Shown piece by piece: positions 15,785 to 24,277 of a stretch of 24,277 nucleotides of DNA. The stretch is from positions 17,231 to 41,507 of the forward strand of contig DGOD01000294.1 of assembly GCA_002389265.1 (NCBI GenBank), read 5' to 3'. Made by a program: the position numbers and the translations under genes. Numbering within the stretch: position 1 is the stretch's first letter; every line of letters begins with the position of its first letter. A model generated the notes under the pieces. The model ran no database searches and was not told the DNA's origin. It worked only from the letters and a program-made list of their open reading frames with translations. The stretch is from Gammaproteobacteria bacterium UBA4475. Lineage in GTDB: Bacteria > Pseudomonadota > Gammaproteobacteria > Pseudomonadales > Azotimanducaceae.

Positions 15785-18700
15785 ATGCGCCCAAATTTTG
15801 TCCATCTACGCTTACATTCTGAATACTCGCTCAGCGACGGTATGGTGCGCATCAAACCACTGATTACCGCAGTGGCGGGCCACGGCATGCCGGCGGTGGC
15901 AATCTCTGATAATAATAATTTGTTTGGATTGGTGAAATTCTATAATGCGGCCAGCAATGGCGGCGTTAAGCCTATTATCGCTTGTGATGTCTCAGTGCAA
16001 ACCAGCCTTGAAAGCAACGGCGATGAAGGCATCGCCCCGCTGGTACTACTGGCCTGCAGTGAAAAAGGCTATCGTAATCTGTCGGAACTATTATCCCGGG
16101 CCTATCTCGAGGGTCAAACGCTCGGCAAGGTCAGTCTTCGGCGAGAATGGATCGCGGCGCAAAGCGAGGGGCTTATCGCCTTGTCTGCAGCCCAGCAGGG
16201 CGACGTCGGTCAAGCACTGCTGGCTGGCAAATTTGATGAAGCCAAAGCCCGGGCGAAAGCCTGGATGGCCATCTTCCCCAATAGCTTTTACCTGGAATTG
16301 CAGCGTACGGGGCGAGACCGAGAGGAGGAGCATGTTTATAAGGCGGTGACTCTGGCGATGGAGTTGGACCTGCCAGTGGTCGCCACCAATGACGTCAGAT
16401 TTATTCATCAAGAAGAGTTCGATGCCCATGAGGTCAGGGTCTGTATTCATGACAGTCGCACCCTTGATGATCCTCGCCGCGAGCGTCGCTACTCGGAGGA
16501 GCAATACCTCAAAACCAGCGAACAGATGTGCGAGTTGTTTGCGGATATTCCAGAGGCCATTGAAAATACCCTGGAGATCGCTCGACGCTGTAATGTAGAT
16601 GTGGATCTGGGTAACTACTATTTGCCCGAGTACCCGATTCCCGCAGGTTACACCACCGAGGAATATTTCAGTGAAGTTTCCCGCGATGGCCTGAATCTGC
16701 GACTGAAAAAAATATTCGACGTGGATTCGGTGGAATTTGCCGAGCTGCGTAAGCCCTATGATGAGCGCCTCGAATTTGAGCTGAAAGTGATTAACGATAT
16801 GGGCTTTCCGGGCTACTTCCTGATCGTGATGGAGTTTATTAAGTGGTCCAAGGAAAATGATATTCCCGTAGGCCCGGGACGGGGTTCTGGCGCCGGCTCG
16901 CTGGTGGCCTATGCGTTGTTGATTACAGATATCGACCCGCTGGAATACGATTTGCTGTTTGAGCGTTTCCTGAATCCGGAACGGGTCTCACTGCCCGACT
17001 TTGATATTGACTTCTGCATGGATGGCCGTGACCGAGTGATCCAGCATGTGACCGAGCGTTATGGCCGTAGCGCGGTCTCGCAGATTATCACCTTCGGTAC
17101 CATGGCCGCCAAGGCCGTAGTTCGAGACGTGGCGCGGGTGCAGGGCAAGGCCTACGGTCTCGCCGATAAGCTCTCGAAGCTCATTCCCTTTGATCCAGGC
17201 ATGACCCTACAAAAAGCCTTGGACGATGAGCCGTTGCTGGTTGAATTTATTCGAACCAGTGAGGAGGCCCAAGAGATCATGGATATGGCCTTCAAGCTTG
17301 AGGGTTTGACGCGGAATGTCGGTCGGCATGCCGGTGGTGTCGTCATCGCGCCCACCAAGATTAGTGATTTTTCGCCAATCTATTGCGATGAAACTGGCGG
17401 CAATTTCATGACCCAGTTTGACAAGGATGACGTGGAGCAAGCGGGTCTAGTGAAGTTTGACTTCCTCGGTCTGCGGACCCTGACGATTATTGATAACGCC
17501 CTGAAGAGCATTAATACCAAACGCCAGCACCAAGGCCAGCAACCCCTTGATATCGATGTGCTGAATCTGGAAGACACGGCAATTTATGACAATCTGAAGC
17601 AGGCGAAAACCACCGCGGTATTTCAGCTGGAATCCCGAGGCATGAAGGACTTGATGAAGAAGGTTAAGCCGAGTCGGTTCGATGATATCGTCGCGTTGGT
17701 AGCTTTGTTTCGCCCTGGTCCTATGCAGTTGGCCGATGACTTTATTCGTCGAAAGCACGGTATTGATGAGGTTGATTATCTGCACCCGAGTTTGAAAAAA
17801 GTCCTAGAGGGAACTTATGGCGTGATGCTGTATCAGGAACAAGTGATGCAGATAGCCCAGATCCTGGCCGGCTATTCCCTGGCCGATGCGGATCTGCTAC
17901 GTCGGGCCATGGGCAAGAAGAAGCCTGAGGAAATGGCCAAGCAACGAGAAATTTTCATTGCTGGTGCCGGCCGCAATGATGTGGAAGAAAAGCAGGCCGC
18001 GTATATTTTCGACATGATGGAAATGTTTGCCGGCTATGGTTTCAACAAGCCTCACTCGGTGGCCTATGCCAAGATTGCCTACCAGACAGCCTGGCTTAAA
18101 CACTATTACCCGTCGGATTTTATGGCGGCCGTGCTGTCCGCCGATATGCAGACCACCGACAAGGTGGTGATTAACATCGAGGAATGTCGGGAAATGGGTA
18201 TTGCCATGTCGCCGCCGGATGTTAATCGAGGTGATTTCCGCTTCGTTGCCGACGCACCACGATCTATCGTTTTTGGTCTTGGGGCTATCAAGGGGCTTGG
18301 CGAAGGTCCGATTGAGGCGCTGGTAGCGGGCCGGGAGATTTCGGGGTTCAAGGACTTGTATGACCTTTGTGAGCGGGTGGACTCAAGAAAGATGAACAAG
18401 CGCGCGATCGAGGCGCTCGTGGGTAGCGGTGCGTTGGACCAATTGGTTGATGACGACCTGGTACCGCCGGATGTCGTCGCCATCGATTTCAAGCGCAGCC
18501 TGCTATTCGCTAATAAAGAAGATGCGGTGAAACTCGCCGAACAAAAATCCCGGAACCATGACAGTGGTTCGACGGATTTGTTTGGTGATGATATGTTGGT
18601 GGGCGATGCCAACGACAGCCGTTACCAGAACCTCAAGAATATTCGATGTATGAATCTCAAGGAACGCTTGAACCGAGAGCGTGACACCCTGGGTTTGTAT

Positions 18701-19300
18701 CTGACCGGCCATCCGATCGATATGTATCGTGGCGAATTGAAACACCTGGCCAAGACTCGAATCGTGGATTTACGCCCCAGTAAGGATACGCAAACGGTGG
18801 CGGGTTTGATCGTTGGGATGCGTACCATGAAGAGCCGCAAAGGCGACACGATCGCCTTCGTCACCTTGGATGATCGAACTGGACGCATCGAAGTCTCGGT
18901 GTTCGCCGATTTGTACGATGCCAATCACAGTAAGCTACATAAAGATGCGGTGATTATCATCAAGGGTGCTGCCATGGCCGATGAATTTACCGGGGGTTTG
19001 CGCATGCGAGCGAGCGAGGTATTGGATTTGGTGGATGCCCGTGAGCGGAGCATCAGACGCCTGCACGTGAGCCTCAGAGGCGGTGCGCTGGAAGGCGATT
19101 TCACGACCCAGTTGGCGAGTCTATTGACCCCCTATCGTGGTAAGCCAGGTCAGGGGTGTCAGGTGTCGGTGGCCTACATTCGTCAAGATGCCCAGGCCGA
19201 GGTAACTCTCGGAGATGAGTGGCGAGTCTTACCAGCAGATGAATTGATCCAAAACTTGCGAGACTGCTATGGTGCAGATCAGGTTTCACTGGATTACTGA
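15785..19300 (+). CDS. dnaE: DNA polymerase III alpha subunit
   Basis: DnaE is the replicative polymerase subunit of the Pol III holoenzyme. The 1171-residue length is close to E. coli's 1160. The N-terminal PHP domain begins FVHLRLHSEYSLSDGM (residues 5-20). The polymerase palm has PDFDIDFCMDGRD with Asp405 and Asp407, and KFDFLGLRTLTIID with Asp559, matching E. coli Asp401, Asp403 and Asp555. GPGRGSGAGSLVAYAL, TRNVGRHAGGVVIAP and FRPGPMQLADDFIRRKHG are further core motifs. The beta-clamp binding and OB-fold regions lie in the last 300 residues (VAGLIVGMRTMKSRKGDTIA). It is normally followed by accA; here tilS follows after six bases, so dnaE and tilS are probably cotranscribed. Confidence 0.98.
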   Translation: MRPNFVHLRLHSEYSLSDGMVRIKPLITAVAGHGMPAVAISDNNNLFGLVKFYNAASNGGVKPIIACDVSVQTSLESNGDEGIAPLVLLACSEKGYRNLSELLSRAYLEGQTLGKVSLRREWIAAQSEGLIALSAAQQGDVGQALLAGKFDEAKARAKAWMAIFPNSFYLELQRTGRDREEEHVYKAVTLAMELDLPVVATNDVRFIHQEEFDAHEVRVCIHDSRTLDDPRRERRYSEEQYLKTSEQMCELFADIPEAIENTLEIARRCNVDVDLGNYYLPEYPIPAGYTTEEYFSEVSRDGLNLRLKKIFDVDSVEFAELRKPYDERLEFELKVINDMGFPGYFLIVMEFIKWSKENDIPVGPGRGSGAGSLVAYALLITDIDPLEYDLLFERFLNPERVSLPDFDIDFCMDGRDRVIQHVTERYGRSAVSQIITFGTMAAKAVVRDVARVQGKAYGLADKLSKLIPFDPGMTLQKALDDEPLLVEFIRTSEEAQEIMDMAFKLEGLTRNVGRHAGGVVIAPTKISDFSPIYCDETGGNFMTQFDKDDVEQAGLVKFDFLGLRTLTIIDNALKSINTKRQHQGQQPLDIDVLNLEDTAIYDNLKQAKTTAVFQLESRGMKDLMKKVKPSRFDDIVALVALFRPGPMQLADDFIRRKHGIDEVDYLHPSLKKVLEGTYGVMLYQEQVMQIAQILAGYSLADADLLRRAMGKKKPEEMAKQREIFIAGAGRNDVEEKQAAYIFDMMEMFAGYGFNKPHSVAYAKIAYQTAWLKHYYPSDFMAAVLSADMQTTDKVVINIEECREMGIAMSPPDVNRGDFRFVADAPRSIVFGLGAIKGLGEGPIEALVAGREISGFKDLYDLCERVDSRKMNKRAIEALVGSGALDQLVDDDLVPPDVVAIDFKRSLLFANKEDAVKLAEQKSRNHDSGSTDLFGDDMLVGDANDSRYQNLKNIRCMNLKERLNRERDTLGLYLTGHPIDMYRGELKHLAKTRIVDLRPSKDTQTVAGLIVGMRTMKSRKGDTIAFVTLDDRTGRIEVSVFADLYDANHSKLHKDAVIIIKGAAMADEFTGGLRMRASEVLDLVDARERSIRRLHVSLRGGALEGDFTTQLASLLTPYRGKPGQGCQVSVAYIRQDAQAEVTLGDEWRVLPADELIQNLRDCYGADQVSLDY

Positions 19301-19306
19301 GCCTCG

Positions 19307-20674
19307 ATGGGGTTCAGGCAGTCAGGCACTATGGCCGTCAGCGGTATGTTAAAGCCCGCCTTGCTTGATGCTGAGCTGTTAGCGCAATTAGCCGATCCCG
19401 ATCAGTCAAGATTAGTCGTTGGCTATAGCGGTGGGGTTGATTCTCATGTTTTGCTGGCGCATTTGTGCGAACTTGGTTTGCGTCACAAGCTGTTGGCATT
19501 CCATGTCAACCATGGCCTCAGTCCCCATGCAAATGCTTGGCAAACCCACTGTCAGAAGATATGTCAGGACCTCGGGGTGCGGTTCGCCACGGTCACCCTG
19601 GCGGTTGAGCGGGTCGGTAATCTTGAAGGTAACGCCCGCGATGCGCGGTACCAGGCGTTCGCTCAGGTACTCGAACAAGGCGACCTGTTGTTGCTCGGGC
19701 AACATCAGGATGATCAAGTTGAAACAGCGCTATTCCAACTGTTCCGAGGAAGTGGTCGGTTCGGACTCCAAGGAATGCCGTTGAATCGTCCGATCGGCAC
19801 TGCCAGCTTGCTCCGCCCGCTGCTTCACGTCAGTCGCGCGCGCATCACAGCTTATGCCCAGCAGCACCACTTGAGCTGGATTGAAGATGAGAGCAACCTG
19901 GATCAGAAGATGACTCGCAACTATCTGCGCCAGCAGGTCATTCCTGAATTGGAGAATCGCTGGCCGGATCTTAAAGCGACGTTGATGGCGAGTTTGCAGC
20001 GCGATGCTGAGGTCGGCAGGTTGCTCGATGACGTGGCTAAGTCAGATCAGCAAGCCCTTCGCGATGCCTTCGGCGGTATACTTGTGGATGGCTTTTCGAA
20101 GCTGACTTCTGCCCGGCAAAAAAATCTTCTGTTGGCCTGGCTGGGTCAGCATCAATTACCCTATCCGTCAGCCGGGTTGCTGGATGCCGGATTGGCAATG
20201 TTGTTGGCGGCAGGCCCGCTGGCAATGCCAGAGATGCGTTGGCAGGGTGGTCTTATTAGGCGCTTTCGCGATAGTTTATACCTACTCCGAGAGTTGTCAG
20301 CGTTTGAACCGCAGACGCTGGTGTTTGATGGCGTTGCGCCGCGAGCTTGTCAGGGCGGCGTGCTGGTCTGGTCACAAACGCGGGGTCGAGGATTGCCAGT
20401 GAGTGATCCGCGGCGCCTGGAAATTCGTGGCCGTCAGGGCGGTGAGTCATTCAGTCTGGGACGAACGCGGTCCTTGAAAAAGTGGCTGCAGGAGCATCAC
20501 GTGCCACCCTGGCTTCGGGATCGTCTGCCGTTGATCTATCTCGAGGATGAGTTGGTGGCGGTGGCGGGTTTGCCGGGTTGGCAGATACCTGGCTTGACCA
20601 GCAGTCGATATGAGGCCACAGGCGATCAGCTGGGCTGGATCTTCGACTTTGAGGTCGATGATCGCTATATTTGA
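19307..20674 (+). CDS. tilS: tRNA(Ile)-lysidine synthase
   Basis: TilS converts the wobble cytidine of tRNA-Ile(CAU) to lysidine, letting it read AUA. The PP-loop ATPase motif SGGVDS follows LVVGYS near residues 39-48. Other family blocks are FHVNHGLSPHANAW, LLLGQHQDDQVETALFQLF, RGSGRFGLQGM and SWIEDESNLDQKMTRNYLR. A C-terminal domain contains GRTRSLKKWLQEHHVPPWLR, the typical TilS tail motif. The length is 455 residues (432 in E. coli). The start is uncertain: ATG 19307, 19331 and 19346 are all in frame with weak ribosome-binding sites, and family alignment favours 19331 or 19346. In relatives accA separates it from dnaE; accA is absent here. Confidence 0.95.
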   Translation: MGFRQSGTMAVSGMLKPALLDAELLAQLADPDQSRLVVGYSGGVDSHVLLAHLCELGLRHKLLAFHVNHGLSPHANAWQTHCQKICQDLGVRFATVTLAVERVGNLEGNARDARYQAFAQVLEQGDLLLLGQHQDDQVETALFQLFRGSGRFGLQGMPLNRPIGTASLLRPLLHVSRARITAYAQQHHLSWIEDESNLDQKMTRNYLRQQVIPELENRWPDLKATLMASLQRDAEVGRLLDDVAKSDQQALRDAFGGILVDGFSKLTSARQKNLLLAWLGQHQLPYPSAGLLDAGLAMLLAAGPLAMPEMRWQGGLIRRFRDSLYLLRELSAFEPQTLVFDGVAPRACQGGVLVWSQTRGRGLPVSDPRRLEIRGRQGGESFSLGRTRSLKKWLQEHHVPPWLRDRLPLIYLEDELVAVAGLPGWQIPGLTSSRYEATGDQLGWIFDFEVDDRYI

Positions 20675-20681
20675 TAAATAT

Positions 20682-20700
20682 TAGCCCATAGCGGCTATTT
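20682..20700 (+). terminator. Weak hairpin after tilS
   Basis: TAGCC (20682-20686) pairs with GGCTA (20693-20697) around a six-base loop, followed by TTT. With a five-pair stem and short T-run it would be at best a weak intrinsic terminator. Its position just after the tilS stop and before a candidate pyrG promoter is the main support. Confidence 0.3.
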
Positions 20701-20723
20701 CTGCCTTTGAATCAACTTACGCA

Positions 20724-20752
20724 TTGAGCGAGAAGGCCGTCAGTGGTACTCT
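20724..20752 (+). promoter_or_regulatory. Candidate sigma-70 promoter for pyrG
   Basis: TTGAGC (20724-20729) is followed after 17 bases by TACTCT (20747-20752). The -10 is preceded by TGG, an extended -10 arrangement. A TACAAT overlaps at 20752-20757 but lacks a well-spaced -35. The pyrG start codon lies 55 bases downstream. Confidence 0.4.
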
Positions 20753-20771
20753 ACAATCCCATCTTGGTTGA

Positions 20772-22457
<1,686 letters not shown>

Positions 22458-22509
22458 TTAGGTGCGGCAGGTTTGGATGACGCTAATTGATAATTAAGCA
22501 ACGCAGGCA

Positions 22510-23358
22510 ATGACTAAAATGAATTTATGTGGCTTTGAAGTGGGTGACAAAACCCCCTTTTTCTTGATCGCTGGGACCTGCGTTATCGAGTCAGAACAGA
22601 TGGCGATGGATACCGCGGCGCAATTGAAAGAGATCTGCGAGGGTCTTGGAATTCAGCTGATCTATAAATCGTCTTTCGACAAGGCGAACCGCTCATCTCA
22701 TGCAAGTTACCGTGGACCTGGTATCGATGTTGGGTTGAAGATCCTGCAAAAAGTGAAGCAGGAGTTGCACATCCCGGTACTCACCGACGTCCATGATGGG
22801 ACCCCGCTAGATGAGGTAGCGGAGGTGGTATCGGTGTTGCAGACGCCGGCTTTTTTGTGTCGTCAGACCGAGTTTATACAACGGGTGGCTGCTACAGGCC
22901 TGCCTGTTAATATCAAGAAAGGCCAGTTCCTGGCGCCCTGGGATATGAAACATGTAGTGGAGAAAGCCAAGGCCACTGGCAATGAGAACATCATGGTGTG
23001 TGAACGAGGGGTGAGCTTCGGTTATAACAATCTGGTTTCCGACATGCGATCGCTGGCGGTAATGAAAGCCGAGACGGGCTGCCCCGTGGTATTCGATGCA
23101 ACCCATAGTGTTCAGCTCCCCGGCGGCCAGGGCAGTACTTCCGGTGGTCAACGAGAAATGGTGCCGGTCTTGGCGCGGGCTGCCATCGCGGTGGGTATTC
23201 ACGGTTTATTCATGGAAACCCACCCAGATCCAGACAAGGCCCTGAGCGATGGTCCGAATTCCTGGCCCTTGGGTCAAATTCAGACGTTGCTGTCAGTACT
23301 GATGCAAATTGACCAGCTGGTAAAATCAGTTGATTTACCCGAACTCGGCGCGAGTTAG
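22510..23358 (+). CDS. kdsA: Kdo-8-phosphate synthase (3-deoxy-8-phosphooctulonate synthase), metal-dependent type
   Basis: KdsA condenses arabinose 5-phosphate with phosphoenolpyruvate to Kdo 8-phosphate, the inner-core sugar precursor of LPS. Length is 282 residues (284 in E. coli). The TIM-barrel core shows [41 protein letters not shown] and [20 protein letters not shown]. Residue 24 is Cys in IAGTCVIES, where E. coli has Asn (GGMNVLES). His199, Glu236 and Asp247 have the same spacing as the metal ligands His185, Glu222 and Asp233 of the Aquifex enzyme. SDGPN replaces the class I CDG motif. This indicates the metal-dependent class II. It follows pyrG by 52 bases and precedes eno. Confidence 0.97.
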   Translation: MTKMNLCGFEVGDKTPFFLIAGTCVIESEQMAMDTAAQLKEICEGLGIQLIYKSSFDKANRSSHASYRGPGIDVGLKILQKVKQELHIPVLTDVHDGTPLDEVAEVVSVLQTPAFLCRQTEFIQRVAATGLPVNIKKGQFLAPWDMKHVVEKAKATGNENIMVCERGVSFGYNNLVSDMRSLAVMKAETGCPVVFDATHSVQLPGGQGSTSGGQREMVPVLARAAIAVGIHGLFMETHPDPDKALSDGPNSWPLGQIQTLLSVLMQIDQLVKSVDLPELGAS

Positions 23359-23380
23359 CCGGGTCACAAGTTTAGGCTAA

Positions 23381-24277
<897 letters not shown>

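Noticed and set aside
18106..18612. 168-residue minus-strand frame inside dnaE
   Set aside because: Serine-rich antisense shadow of a certain DnaE coding region.

Overview
The window is a 24.3 kb stretch of bacterial chromosome, almost all on the + strand. It carries the conserved proteobacterial cluster that joins translation genes to envelope biogenesis and on to CTP, Kdo and enolase. Gene order (rpsB-tsf-pyrH-frr-cdsA-dxr-rseP-bamA-skp-lpxD-fabZ-lpxB-rnhB, then dnaE-tilS-pyrG-kdsA-eno) and residue-level resemblance to E. coli and Pseudomonas proteins point to a Gammaproteobacterium with a lipid A/Kdo outer membrane. The exact lineage cannot be fixed from the sequence; a marine, Pseudomonas/Cellvibrio-like group is a guess.

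Layout. 1-2926: translation block (3' end of rpsB, tsf, frr) with UMP kinase pyrH. 3039-8941: envelope block cdsA, dxr, rseP, bamA, with stop/start overlaps at each junction, so probably one transcript with coupled translation. 8942-9258: non-coding leader with a sigma-E-like promoter and a curious GC[AG]ACAA repeat array before skp. 9259-13185: periplasmic chaperone skp and lipid A/fatty acid genes lpxD, fabZ, lpxB, overlapping rnhB. 13186-15784: an accessory island with a saccharopine-dehydrogenase-like oxidoreductase, a YaiI/DUF188 protein, and a cold-shock protein on the opposite strand with a long leader. 15785-24277: dnaE, tilS, pyrG, kdsA and the first 294 codons of eno.

How the genes work together. 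Dxr makes isoprenoid precursors. CdsA makes CDP-diacylglycerol. BamA and Skp assemble outer-membrane proteins, and RseP is the site-2 protease of the sigma-E envelope stress pathway that normally controls them. LpxD, FabZ and LpxB share acyl-ACP chemistry for lipid A, KdsA makes the Kdo precursor, and PyrG supplies CTP for CMP-Kdo and CDP-diacylglycerol.

Main points of interest. No wholly new system is visible; most of the window is housekeeping. Three genes usually fixed in this order are absent from their expected places: uppS (between frr and cdsA), lpxA (between fabZ and lpxB) and accA (between dnaE and tilS). KdsA has the metal-dependent (class II) residues rather than the E. coli type. 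RseP has about 20 extra residues just after its catalytic helix. RpsB has a repeat-built Ala/Pro/Glu tail. The CTP synthase nucleophile motif is atypical. Several non-coding regions carry promoter-like or repeat structure worth testing.
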